Assembly (NCBI GenBank): GCA_963776935.1
Contig: CAVZOP010000008.1
Location: forward strand, 62,001 to 126,000
Direction: 5' to 3'
DNA from: JALOLG01 sp963776935
Lineage (GTDB): Bacteria > Actinomycetota > Acidimicrobiia > Acidimicrobiales > Ilumatobacteraceae
DNA length: 64,000 nucleotides
The notes under the pieces are model-generated. The model was not told where the DNA came from and did not search any database. It saw only the letters and a program-made list of their open reading frames with translations. Positions 9,620-17,893 of this stretch are shown piece by piece. A program made the position numbers and the translations under genes. The number at the start of each line of letters is the position of its first letter. The first letter of the stretch is position 1.

Positions 9620-9702
9620 TGAAACGGTTCACGTCACCATAGGGCTGGCGGCGATGACCTGTCAATGACTGGTCGAATCGTGGGAGACCACTGAATCGTT
9701 CA
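9620..9702. promoter_or_regulatory. Operator cluster upstream of the permease-rhamnosidase operon
   Basis: Three elements lie in the 5' region of the operon that starts at 9587. TGAAACGGTTCA (9620-9631) is a CG-centred LacI-type palindrome. GACCTGTCAATGACTGGTC (9656-9674) is the near-copy of the 19-bp palindrome at 4278-4296. TGAATCGTTCA (9692-9702) is a shorter related inverted repeat. The same two operator types appear before the binding-protein gene, so both units should respond together. The remainder of 9588-9886 holds no further gene I can support. Confidence 0.65.
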
Positions 9703-9886
9703 AATCTCCGGTCCACCCGACCCCGCCCCGAACCGGTGCACGGTGCGGCTGGTCGACCTCTTTGAACGAACTCGGCAGTAGTTGCTAGGTTGCGGGGCTC
9801 ACCACGCGCTCGGGCTCGTGGCCATCCGAGTCGCGGGCCGGGTGTCGCCACAATCCTCAGTGTCCGAACTGATGAGAGGCGCACAT

Positions 9887-10135
9887 ATGCCCGTTGGCGA
9901 GGCACCCGCACCAGACGTTGATCTTGCCCTGCAAGCCGCCGCCACCAGACTTCGCAACGAGTTCCGCGAAGTCGACATCGACACCGTCGAGCAACTCCTG
10001 CACTCCAACTACGACCGCTTCGCGACCGACGCAACGGTCTTCACGTTCCTGCCCTTGCTCGCCGAACGGGCAGCGCGCCAAGAACTCAAGACGATCGCCG
10101 CGTCGTCAGCCGGCAACATGGTCGGGGCGGCCTGA
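9887..10135 (+). CDS. Small three-helix-bundle dimerization domain-like protein
   Basis: A predicted 82-residue soluble, all-helical protein: DVDLALQAAATRLRNEFREVDIDTVEQLLHSNYDRF, then VFTFLPLLAERAARQELKTIA. The pattern (an amphipathic helix ending in FR/FP, a short turn, V-EQLL-S-YDRF, then F-PLLAERxARxxL) resembles the small three-helix-bundle proteins common in actinobacteria, which have no assigned function. ATG 9887 has GAGAGG seven bases upstream; ATG 9872 is in frame and possible. It is convergent with the EAL gene. Confidence 0.65.
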   Translation: MPVGEAPAPDVDLALQAAATRLRNEFREVDIDTVEQLLHSNYDRFATDATVFTFLPLLAERAARQELKTIAASSAGNMVGAA

Positions 10136-10167
10136 TCAGAACACAGTCCTGTGACTGCGGCGCGGCC

Positions 10168-11508
10168 TCACGCGCTGGTTACAGCACGCTCGATCGGTGG
10201 CAGGTGGCAGCTCTGTGTGCGAGTGCTCCGCGTGAGTCGTGACATCAACGACCGGGCGGCTGCCAGGACGATCTCGCGGTCGTGGGTGACGACGAACTCG
10301 AATCGACGGTCGTGGTCGGGGCCGCTGTCGCCGAGGTCGCGTGCGCGACCAGTGCGGCCGCGTAGTGCGACCCGATCGTCGTGACCGTCCACTCGGTCGC
10401 CAACGGATCGTCGGCCGCGAGCGACACCGATTGCACACCGAGCGCCGACTCGATCTCCAGGCCCACGGCGAGCGCGGCGACCAACGGACACCGCTCGGCC
10501 AGCTTCTGGTAGCGTGTGGCTGTGGCCGGCGTGAGCCGCTCTGCTGTCTGGAACGCGCTCGAGTACCACGGGAGCGGGATTCAAATGCTGGCCCTGGCTT
10601 TCGATGTGGCGCGACAAGTCGAGCAACAAAGCCCTTGCGCCCGACGCGAACGCCGTCGAGTAGCGCCACCACCTCGAACGGCGTCGTCGCGATAGGCGGC
10701 GAGTCACGCGCCAACGCGATCGCTGGGAAGGGAGCTGGAGAGACGAGGAACGGCCCCGGCAGGCCGACCGCCCAGCCCTGCCCGAGCGTCGCGCCGAGTG
10801 CGAGCGCCTGTTCGAGATGTGATGACGTCTCGATGCCTTCGGCCAGGACGACGGCCCCGGTCCGTTCGCTGTGCGACATGACCGCGGCCATGATCGATGC
10901 CTGATCGGGCGTCGGTCGAGCACGCACCAGGCTCATGTCCAACTTGATCACGTCGGGCGCGAGGAACGGCAGCAGCGCCAAGGATGCCGGTTCGGCACCG
11001 ACGTCGTCGAGGGCGATCCCCCATTCGTTGCCGCGCGCCGATTCCACCACGCGGCAACAGGTCCGCCGGCCGCCGGGCAAGCGAACGCTCGGTCAGCTCC
11101 AACATCACACGCAGATCCCGCCGGGCAGATTCGAGAACGGCGCCCGCGTTCCATGGTGGTGGCGCCCTGAGCGCTTCGGGTTCGACATTCACGAACAGCA
11201 TGTGCTCCCTGCCCAGTCCGAACTCCAGCGCCCCTTCGAGTGCGGCAACGCGGCATGCCCAATCCAGCTCGGCTGTGCAGCCGTTCAACTGGGCGGCGGC
11301 AAACACGGCGTCGGGCGTGGCACCAGGAAGGCCTGGCCAACGCGGCGAGCGCCTCGAACGCGACGATGTTGTTCGTCGATAGGTCGACGATCGGCTGGAA
11401 CGCAGGCTGCAAGTGTTCGCGCGAGAGAAACAGGTCGAAGTCACCGAGCCCAACGACATCGGCCACCGCTGGATCGTGCAACACGATCGTGCTTCGGCGA
11501 CTGCTCAT
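10168..11508 (-). CDS. EAL-domain c-di-GMP phosphodiesterase with C-terminal DICT domain (several frame breaks)
   Basis: The conserved EAL catalytic set is all present, though spread over several frames: FEALAAL (EAL motif), LFVNVEPEAL, LELTERSL, IALDDVGAEPASLALLPFLAPDVIKLDMSLV, VLAEGIET and GQGWAVGLP. It is therefore predicted to hydrolyse cyclic di-GMP. The tail matches the DICT sensory domain: TPFEVVALLDGVRVGRKGF, ALLLDLSRHIESQG, VAALAVGLEIESALGVQSV, DPLATEWTVTTIGSHYAAALVA and RRFEFVVTHDREIVLAAARSLMSR. About five single-base shifts are needed to join them, which is dense even for this window. Real inactivation cannot be excluded, but every domain motif survives. It is cytoplasmic, with no membrane segment seen. 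Confidence 0.72.
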
Positions 11509-11554
11509 AGCTTGTTGTATCGGCCCCGAATCACCCGAGGTGAGCCATGCGTCG

Positions 11555-11630
11555 TGGAGCCGGGTGTGGGAATCGAACCCACGACCTCATGATTACAAGT
11601 CAAGTGCTCTGCCAACTGAGCTAACCCGGC
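11555..11630 (-). tRNA. tRNA-Thr (anticodon TGT)
   Basis: On the minus strand a 76-base cloverleaf can be folded. The acceptor pairs GCCGGGT with ACCCGGC. The D arm is GCTC-AGTTGGCA-GAGC, and the anticodon loop CTTGTAA gives anticodon TGT. The T arm is GTGGG-TTCGATT-CCCAC, and a CCA end is encoded at 11555-11557. The anticodon stem contains one T-T mismatch at its second pair. It decodes ACA and wobble ACN threonine codons. Confidence 0.93.
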
Positions 11631-11789
11631 GACGCTGTTCACGCTAGTGGGAGGACCTGCGGGGGGCACGGGGCGGGCGCGGGCAACGACACGTCGACCG
11701 TTCGGTCTCCGACGAACACGCTTAGGCTCAAGCCAGCACCAACGGACCGTTCGTGGTGGCCACTCGACACCGACACTGAGGTAGGGCAC

Positions 11790-12296
11790 ATGTCATGGCC
11801 GAACGGGCAACTCAGGGTCGGGATCACGATCCTCGTACTGTTCGCCACCGGTCTAGTGGTAGGTGCGTGCGACGACCAACCCGGATCCACGGCGTCGACT
11901 GACGGATCCAGGCCGGGAGCGTCGACGAACGAGCTCAGGCCGACCGCGTCCACCGCCACCGCGAGCGCCGCGTCAGCGACTGGAACGGAAGGGGACGACG
12001 ATTCGTTCTCGACCGAACCGATCGATGAAGACGGCGCGAACCCGTTGGGGGGCGACTCTCCCGAGGATCGTCTGATGCCGGATGTGATCTGCATGAACCT
12101 TCAGGACGCCCAGGACGAGATCCAGGATCACGGCGTGTTTCTCTCGAGGAGCGTCGACGCAACGGGGCAGGGGCGCAACCAGATCATCGACTCGAACTGG
12201 GTTGTCGTCGACCAGACGCCCGCACCCGGCTCGCCGATCAGCGAGGGCGATGCAGAACTGTCCGTGGTGAAGGACGGTGAGACGAACGACTGCTGA
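11790..12296 (+). CDS. PASTA-domain lipoprotein
   Basis: A 168-residue predicted lipoprotein. The signal peptide reaches VGITILVLFATGLVVGAC, with the lipobox cysteine near residue 27. A Ser/Thr/Ala-rich low-complexity linker (about residues 30-90) follows. One PASTA-like repeat comes next (LMPDVICMNLQDAQDEIQ, then WVVVDQTPAPGSPISEGDAELSVV), the fold that binds peptidoglycan fragments or beta-lactams in PknB-type kinases and PBPs. A cysteine in VICMN and a terminal cysteine could form a disulfide, as in DUF-type PASTA lipoproteins of actinobacteria. It is a single gene after the tRNA, with no operon partner. Confidence 0.75.
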   Translation: MSWPNGQLRVGITILVLFATGLVVGACDDQPGSTASTDGSRPGASTNELRPTASTATASAASATGTEGDDDSFSTEPIDEDGANPLGGDSPEDRLMPDVICMNLQDAQDEIQDHGVFLSRSVDATGQGRNQIIDSNWVVVDQTPAPGSPISEGDAELSVVKDGETNDC

Positions 12297-12341
12297 GATT
12301 CGATCGGCGGAATGACGGCGATCGGGAAAATCTCGGAGGGG

Positions 12342-12369
12342 TGTCGTTTCCGCGGTCTCGGGATCCGTC
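12342..12369 (+). promoter_or_regulatory. Possible ECF42-type promoter
   Basis: TGTCGT (12342-12347) and CGTC (12366-12369) are separated by 18 bp, just upstream of the DGPF gene at 12401. ECF42 sigma factors are known to recognise TGTCGA-like -35 and CGTC-like -10 elements and to drive DGPF genes. The match here is by eye and short, so the call is tentative. Confidence 0.4.
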
Positions 12370-12400
12370 GTATGCACGTACCGTCTCTCAAGGAGGACCC

Positions 12401-12736
12401 ATGGAATACCTGCTCTTCATCGCGACCGACACCGACCCGGAACCCGAGGGCACCGACGGCCCCACCATCGAGGAATGGGTCGCCGAGGGCGAACGTCGCG
12501 GCATTCGCAAGCAGGGCGACCGCCTGCGGCCACCCGAGGACGCGACAACGGTCCGGGTGCGCGGTGGCGAGCTGCTCGTCGCCGACGGACCGTTCGCCGA
12601 GTCCAAGGAATGGATCGCCGGGTACGACATCATCGAGTGCGCCAACCTCGACGAGGCGATCGACTACGTGTCGCGACATCCGATGGCCAGATTCGGACGG
12701 ATCGAGATCCGGCCAGTTCACCCCTGGGAGGACTGA
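12401..12736 (+). CDS. YCII-related (DGPF-domain) protein
   Basis: A 111-residue protein: MEYLLFIATD, ... RVRGGELLVADGPFAESKEWIAGYDIIECANLDEAIDYVSRHPMARFGRIEIRPV. The DGPFAESKEWIAGY stretch defines the DGPF/YCII family, a ferredoxin-like alpha/beta fold with a conserved histidine-aspartate pocket and unclear chemistry. AAGGAGGA stands four to eleven bases upstream of the ATG. The stop overlaps the predicted CTG start of the sigma factor that follows. This is the standard ECF42 gene pair, in which the sigma factor controls DGPF genes. Confidence 0.92.
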   Translation: MEYLLFIATDTDPEPEGTDGPTIEEWVAEGERRGIRKQGDRLRPPEDATTVRVRGGELLVADGPFAESKEWIAGYDIIECANLDEAIDYVSRHPMARFGRIEIRPVHPWED

Positions 12737-13936
12737 CGGACGTCACCGGGGCGATCGCCGCCGCTCACCGGTCGGATTGGGCCCGCATCGTCGCCGGGCT
12801 GATTCGGCGAACCGGTGATTGGACGCTCGCCGAAGACGCGACCCAGGACGCCTTCGCGGCCGCGCTCGCGCGCTGGCCGCACGACGGCATCCCCGACCGG
12901 CCGGCGGCGTGGTTGACGACCACGGCGCGCAACCGGGCGATCGACAGGTTGCGCTCCGCCAGATCCGAGCAATCGACGTTTCGGAAGTTGAGCATCGAGC
13001 TCGAGCCGGCAGAAGCCGAGGACGTCGACGACGATCGGCTGCGCCTGATCTTCACGTGTTGCCACCCGGCACTCCCACTCGCCACTCGGGTCGCGCTCGA
13101 CCCTTCGCACGGTCGCCGGCCTCCCGGTCGCCGAGATCGCGCGGGCGTTCCTCGTGTCGGAGACCACGATGGCGCAGCGGCTGGTGCGGGCGCGCCGCAA
13201 GATCGAGCACGCCGGCATCCCGTACCGGGTTCCGCCCGCCGAGCTGCTCGAGGAACGGCTGAACGGGGTTCTGGCCGTGCTCTACCTGGCCTTCAACGCC
13301 GGCTATAGCGATGTCGCCTTCACCGACGTGGCCGTGTCGGCGGTCTCCCTCACGGAGGCCGTCGTCGACCTCATGCCGCTCGAGTCCGAAGCTCGCGGGC
13401 TGTTGGCGCTCATGCTCATCCAACGATCGCGGCGGATCGCGCGGTTCAACACCGATGGCGAGCTGCTCACGCTCGAGGAACAGGACCGGGCGCTCTGGAA
13501 CCGGTCCGACATCGACCGTGGCCGAGCGATGCTGGCGACGGCGCGCGAGCGAGGACCGTACGTCCTCCAAGCGCTGATCGCGCAGTGCCACGCGGAGGCG
13601 GCATCCGCCGAGTCGACGGACTGGTCGCGCAGCGTCGCGCTGTACGACGAGCTCCTGGCGATCTCGCCATCGCCCATCATCTCGCTCAACCGGGCGATCG
13701 CGGTGGGGATGCGTGACGGGCCGGATGCCGGCCTCGCACTGCTCGACGACCTCAGCGTGCAGCTGGCGGGCTTTCGCCTCATGCCGGCTGCCCAGGCCGA
13801 CCTCCTTCGTCGAGCCGGTCGCACCGAGGACGCGGCCGCCCGCTACCGCGAAGCGATCCCGCTCGCGGCGACCGCCGAGGAGAGCGCCCAGCTCCGACGT
13901 CGACTCGCCGAGCTCACCGCCGAGTCGACAGCGTGA
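12733..13936 (+). CDS. ECF42-type RNA polymerase sigma factor with TPR-like C-terminus (one frame break)
   Basis: About 400 residues. Sigma region 2 is RIVAGLIRRTGDWTLAEDATQDAFAAAL ... PAAWLTTTARNRAIDRLR. Region 4 is VAGLPVAEIARAFLVSETTMAQRLVRARRKI. A C-terminal extension of some 220 residues (LYLAFNAGYS, then SLNRAIAVGMRDGPDAGLALLDDL and AAARYREAIPLAATAEE) contains the TPR-like helices that mark ECF42. The frame breaks near 13100, where CTCGACCC should read CTCACCC to give VALTLRTVAGLP. No ATG or GTG fits the start. CTG 12733 overlaps the DGPF stop and aligns with the usual family start. Confidence 0.87.
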
Positions 13937-13939
13937 CGG

Positions 13940-15688
13940 CTACAGCTCGACCCAGTCGACCAGCTCGCCCGTCACGATGATCCGGTAGGCGGTGCTCGTC
14001 GGCTGGAAGTTCGGCAGCGTACATGCGATCAACGACAGCGACGTGCCTTCGAACTGCCGCGTCGCGAACAGGATGTTGTCCGTCACCGAGTCCGTCAGGT
14101 CGCGTCGAGTCACGCGGTAGCGGTAGCGGCGGTTGTCCGACGTATCGACGAACATCTCGTCGCCGGGCCCGAGCACGTGGATGTTGCGGTAGATCCCACC
14201 GTGCGTAGTTCGATGGGCGAACACCGACACGTGGGCGAACTCACCCATCGAGCCGGTGCCGGTCCAGTGCCAACTGTGCCCGGCGTCGACGATCGCATAC
14301 GGGTTCTGCGAGCCGTACACCCACGAGCTCAGACCCAGCCGCGGCACGTTGAGCAGCCACGGCGGACCGATCGGAGGGGGAGGCGGATTCGCGTACGGGC
14401 CTTCGGTCGGGATCGACGGGGTGCCCGTGAAGTAGCCCGCCATGTCGACGATCACGTGGGCGCCGGACTGCGAGTACACCGCCAACCCGGCCGTCGAGAT
14501 GCGCGAGATCACGTGGTTCGGCACGTTGTCGTGCTCGGCGACGACGTTGACGTTCGACACCACCTGCATCGCAGTGCGGGCGGCGAGCACGGTGAACCAT
14601 CCCGCGCCCCTGGCATCGACCGCGGTGACGTTGGCGACGATCGCCTGAGCGTCGGTGCGGGCCGGATCGGGGATCGCCGTCTCGACCATCCATCGCGGCC
14701 ACAGCCGGCCGATCGCGCCGGGCTTGCGGGTGTCGAGGATCCGCTGCGGCGGCATCGGGACGAACAGCCCGTCGGACAAGTTGGCGCTGGCAGGACCCGT
14801 GTAGTACCCGGCGACGTCGACGATCACGTGGCCGCCGCCGTACGACCAGACCTTGAATCCGCGGACACCGCCGATCGTCGTCACCTTCACGACCGCGGCG
14901 GCGGCGCGGGTCTGGTCGGGACCGTTGACGTTGAGGTTCGACGTCTCGGACGGCCCGGCGGCGTCGAGTGGGTAGCACGTGAAGTAGCCCCACGAGAGCG
15001 TTCCGGTCGTCGTCAAGTTGATGACCACCGAGGAGGCGTCGGCCGGCACGACGCTCGAGACGTCGACCACCACCGACTCTCCGGGCAGCAGCACGGCCGT
15101 CGAACGGGTGTCGATGACACGAACCGCGCTCTGGAGGGCGACGAACCGCCCACCCCTGGCGAGCCCGGTCGGCGCCGGCACGTAGACGCCGGCGAGATCG
15201 ACCACGACGTCGCACAGGTCGAACGCATCGACGTCGACGGCACCGTCGACGCCCAACTGGACCGTCACGAGGTTTGCCGCGACCTCATCGTGGGCCGCGG
15301 TGTTGAGGTTCGACGCCTCGGGCACGGCCGCACCGGCCGGGTAGACGGTCGCGAAGTTGTAGCCCGACCGGTTGACGACGGTGACGGTGAGCACCGCGGC
15401 AATGGCGCTCGCCGGGACCCCTGGCACGCCGACGATCCCCACCCGGATCCGGCGATCGGTCAGTCGCACGAACGGATAGAGCCCAGGGTTGCGGGTATCG
15501 GCGATCCGGCGCTGCGCCGTCAGCGGCAGGAACGACGCCGCGCCGGCCGGCGCCGCTTCGACGCTCGCCACGCCCGACGCACCCGTGGCGAGTCCCGCTC
15601 CGAGCACCACTGATCCGGCGCCGGCGATGAACTGGCGGCGATCGACCCGCGCGCTCCGAACGGAACCTGGCGATCTCGGCGGCGTCAT
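13940..15688 (-). CDS. Tat-exported protein with three DTR-type repeats and C-terminal sortase-fold domain
   Basis: A 582-residue protein. A twin-arginine signal (DRRQFIAGAGSVVLGAGLA) ends near residue 46. Three repeats of about 115 residues follow, each opening with R(I/V)(A/L/I)DTR, containing SNLN or SNVN, and closing with V(I/V)VD(L/V/M)AGY/V (about residues 57-170, 185-305 and 315-430). After a proline-rich linker (PPPPPIGPP), residues 450-582 resemble a class E/F sortase: FAHRTTHGGIYRNI (His near 491), LSLIACTLP (Cys near 553) and STAYRIIVTGELV (Arg near 567). The full His-Cys-Arg triad is present. Ordinary sortases are membrane-anchored; this one appears to be released or wall-attached. 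Confidence 0.82.
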   Translation of the reverse strand: MTPPRSPGSVRSARVDRRQFIAGAGSVVLGAGLATGASGVASVEAAPAGAASFLPLTAQRRIADTRNPGLYPFVRLTDRRIRVGIVGVPGVPASAIAAVLTVTVVNRSGYNFATVYPAGAAVPEASNLNTAAHDEVAANLVTVQLGVDGAVDVDAFDLCDVVVDLAGVYVPAPTGLARGGRFVALQSAVRVIDTRSTAVLLPGESVVVDVSSVVPADASSVVINLTTTGTLSWGYFTCYPLDAAGPSETSNLNVNGPDQTRAAAAVVKVTTIGGVRGFKVWSYGGGHVIVDVAGYYTGPASANLSDGLFVPMPPQRILDTRKPGAIGRLWPRWMVETAIPDPARTDAQAIVANVTAVDARGAGWFTVLAARTAMQVVSNVNVVAEHDNVPNHVISRISTAGLAVYSQSGAHVIVDMAGYFTGTPSIPTEGPYANPPPPPIGPPWLLNVPRLGLSSWVYGSQNPYAIVDAGHSWHWTGTGSMGEFAHVSVFAHRTTHGGIYRNIHVLGPGDEMFVDTSDNRRYRYRVTRRDLTDSVTDNILFATRQFEGTSLSLIACTLPNFQPTSTAYRIIVTGELVDWVEL

Positions 15689-15718
15689 CGGATCAGCAGT
15701 GTCGCAGAACTCGTGGCG

Positions 15719-16729
15719 TCATGTGCTGCGGTGGCGGACGACCTCGTACACCGCGAGTGCTGCCGCGGCCGACACGTTGAGTGAGCTCAACCGCCCACGC
15801 ATCGGGATTCGCAGGACCGTGTCACAGCGCTCGCGCACGAGCCGCGACAGGCCGGTTCCCTCGGCGCCGAGCACGAGGCACACGCCTTCGGCTGCCAGAT
15901 CGCCGAGATCGAACAGCGTCTGCTCCGCGTCGTCGTCGAGGCCGACGATCCAGATACCGGCTTCACGGAGGCGGGACAGCGCCGCCGGCAGACCCGGCAC
16001 GACGGCAATCGGCACGTGCTCGATCGCGCCGGCCGCAGCCTTGGCGACGGTCGGCGTGACGTGCACGGCGCGGTGACGGGGCAGGATCACGCCATCGACG
16101 CCGGCACCGTCGCACGAGCGGATGATCGCGCCGAGGTTGCCGGGGTCGGTGACGCTGTCGATGGCGACGAGGAACGGCGCCCGTCCCTGACGGCGCCGGA
16201 TCAACGTCGCGAAATCGGCTTCGGGGAGTGCCGACGCCCGGGCGAGAACGCCCTGGGGCGCTTCGCTGCGCGCCGACGCCTCGAGCTTGGTGCGCCCGAC
16301 GTATGAGAGCGGCACCCGGTTCGCCGCGGCGAGGGCGACGATGCCCTCGATCGAGTCGTCGCCTTCGAGGTCGCCGGCCACCCAGACCTCGTGGACCTTG
16401 CGGCGCTGGGCGATCAGCAACTCCCGCACGGCCTGGCGACCCTCGATCTGCTCGCCGCCGAGATTCTTGACCGGCTTCGTGTCGCTGCGGCCGTCGCGTC
16501 CGTCGGGTGTCCGGATCGGGCCCGTCCGACCAGCGCCACGACTCTGGTACGGCCGAGGGCCGGCGCGCCCGCCGGGCTTGCCGGGCTTCGACGATCGCGG
16601 TTTGGCAGAACCGGCCTTCGACGACCCCGGTTTCGACGACCCCGGTTTCGACGACCTCGATTTCGACGACCGGGAGGCCCCTGACGCCGGCTTCGACGAC
16701 CTGGGCTTGCCGCGCCCCGGGGGGCTCAT
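15719..16729 (-). CDS. rlmB: 23S rRNA (guanosine-2'-O-)-methyltransferase RlmB/TrmH family
   Basis: A 336-residue SPOUT-class enzyme. After a basic repetitive tail (about residues 1-85) comes the L30e-like substrate-binding domain (IEGRQAVRELLIAQRRKVHEVWVA). The knotted methyltransferase domain follows: FLVAIDSVTDPGNLGAIIRSC, LVLGAEGTGLSRLVRERCD and IPMRGRLSSLNVSAAAALAVYE. These are the three SPOUT motifs, with the N-R-E-S/N pattern. It probably methylates the 2'-OH of G2251 in 23S rRNA, although TrmH-family specificity cannot be fixed from sequence alone. The ATG overlaps the ispF stop by four bases, so it is third in an ispD-ispF-rlmB operon. Confidence 0.9.
   Translation of the reverse strand: MSPPGRGKPRSSKPASGASRSSKSRSSKPGSSKPGSSKAGSAKPRSSKPGKPGGRAGPRPYQSRGAGRTGPIRTPDGRDGRSDTKPVKNLGGEQIEGRQAVRELLIAQRRKVHEVWVAGDLEGDDSIEGIVALAAANRVPLSYVGRTKLEASARSEAPQGVLARASALPEADFATLIRRRQGRAPFLVAIDSVTDPGNLGAIIRSCDGAGVDGVILPRHRAVHVTPTVAKAAAGAIEHVPIAVVPGLPAALSRLREAGIWIVGLDDDAEQTLFDLGDLAAEGVCLVLGAEGTGLSRLVRERCDTVLRIPMRGRLSSLNVSAAAALAVYEVVRHRST
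16576..16711 (-). repeat. In-frame minisatellite encoding the SSKPG-type tail of RlmB
   Basis: A 15-bp unit close to TTCGACGACCCCGGT on the plus strand is repeated several times, two of them adjacent and identical at about 16617-16650. On the coding strand it yields SSKPG/SSKPR/SSKSR units, a lysine- and serine-rich disordered tail. Such tails often bind RNA. The unit repeat could also expand or shrink by slippage. Confidence 0.75.
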
Positions 16730-17217
16730 GGCGCATCCTGGTGGATCACGGTGACTGCCCAGCAGGCGACGCCCTCGACCCGGCCGATCGCGCCGAGACC
16801 CTCTGCTCGGCGGCCCTTGACCGTCACGGCTGCGCCGACAGCGTCGCCGAGACAGCGCTGCATGTCGTCGCGGCGGGGCGCCAACTTCGGTCGCTCGCAC
16901 ACCACCGACACGTCGACGTTGCCGATCTCCCATCCCTCGTCACGGACGAGCGCGGTCACGCGGCGGAGCAGTTCGATCGAGTCGGCGTCCTCCCACTCGG
17001 GATCGGTGTCGGGGAAATGCGTGCCGAGGTCGCCCAACCCCGCCGCACCGAGCAGCGCCTCGGCCACGGCATGGGCGACGACGTCGGCGTCGCTGTGTCC
17101 GCTCAGGCCGCGCTCTCCCTCGAACGTGCAACCGCCGAGGACGAGCGCGCGGGCCGGATCGTCGGCGAAGCGATGGACGTCGAAGCCCTGGCCGACTCGG
17201 ATCGCCCCGATCGTCAT
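16726..17217 (-). CDS. ispF: 2-C-methyl-D-erythritol 2,4-cyclodiphosphate synthase
   Basis: A 163-residue MEP-pathway enzyme that cyclises CDP-ME 2-phosphate to MEcPP on the way to isopentenyl diphosphate. The diagnostic motifs are present. GQGFDVHRF supplies zinc ligands, and LSGHSDADVVAHAVAEALLGAAGLGDLGTHFPDTDPEW supplies the next zinc ligand and the active site. The C-terminal RAEGLGAIGRVEGVACWAVTVI strand follows. It overlaps ispD by four bases (17214-17217) and rlmB by four bases. Confidence 0.96.
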   Translation of the reverse strand: MTIGAIRVGQGFDVHRFADDPARALVLGGCTFEGERGLSGHSDADVVAHAVAEALLGAAGLGDLGTHFPDTDPEWEDADSIELLRRVTALVRDEGWEIGNVDVSVVCERPKLAPRRDDMQRCLGDAVGAAVTVKGRRAEGLGAIGRVEGVACWAVTVIHQDAP

Positions 17218-17861
17218 CGCCGCTCCAGAGTCGCCCGGCGCGCCCACTCGAGATCCTCCCAGTCGGTGATCTTGCGGTTCGTCGCATCGCTCGGCACCAC
17301 CACCACTCGTCCGCCGACGCGTTCGACGAGCGCGGCATCGTCGGTGGCGTCCTCTCCGGATGCGTGCGCCGCGCGCAGCACCGAGGCGCGGAACGCCTGC
17401 GGTGTCTGGACGGCGACGAGCGACTCGCGCGCCGGCGTCGACACCACCGTGGCGGTCGGACCGTCGCGGTCGACGATCTTGATCGTGTCGGTGACCCGTA
17501 CGCCCGGCACGGCTCCGTCGGCCCCGCCGGCGACGGCGTCGATCACGGATCGGAACAGGTCGGGCGACGCCAGCGGTCGCGCCGCGTCGTGCACGCAGAT
17601 GATGTCGGCGTCCGCCGGCACTGCTGCCAGGCCGTTTCGCACGCTGGCACTTCTCGTTGCGCCGCCGGCGACGCCATGCTCGCGGTCGACGTCGGCGGCG
17701 GGCACGACGACCACGACCCCGTCCGAGCACTCCTCGGCGGTCGTCCGTGCCAGATCGATGATTCGCACGTCGCCGATCAACTCGTACTGCTTGGCGCTCC
17801 CGAACCGTTCGCCGGTGCCTCCGCCCACCACGATGGTCCACACGTTTCCGCGGTGTGACAC
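17214..17861 (-). CDS. ispD: 2-C-methyl-D-erythritol 4-phosphate cytidylyltransferase
   Basis: A 215-residue enzyme that forms CDP-ME from MEP and CTP. It shows the nucleotide-binding glycine-rich loop WTIVVGGGTGERFGSAKQYELIG, where the family usually has AAGxGxR. It also has IICVHDAARPLASPDLF and ATDDAALVE, and a C-terminal PSDATNRKITDWEDLEWA helix. The GTG start (17861) lies 32 bp from the divergent Crp-like gene. It heads the ispD-ispF-rlmB operon. Confidence 0.94.
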   Translation of the reverse strand: MSHRGNVWTIVVGGGTGERFGSAKQYELIGDVRIIDLARTTAEECSDGVVVVVPAADVDREHGVAGGATRSASVRNGLAAVPADADIICVHDAARPLASPDLFRSVIDAVAGGADGAVPGVRVTDTIKIVDRDGPTATVVSTPARESLVAVQTPQAFRASVLRAAHASGEDATDDAALVERVGGRVVVVPSDATNRKITDWEDLEWARRATLERR

Positions 17862-17893
17862 GCCGCGGGAGGGTAGTACGGTGCGCCGGGAAG

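Noticed and set aside
13940..15688. Long open frame on the plus strand (about 14177-15613) opposite the sortase-fold gene
   Set aside because: Its composition is Arg/Gly/His-rich with no recognisable domain. It mirrors codon-position GC bias of the real minus-strand gene, which has a Tat signal and conserved motifs.
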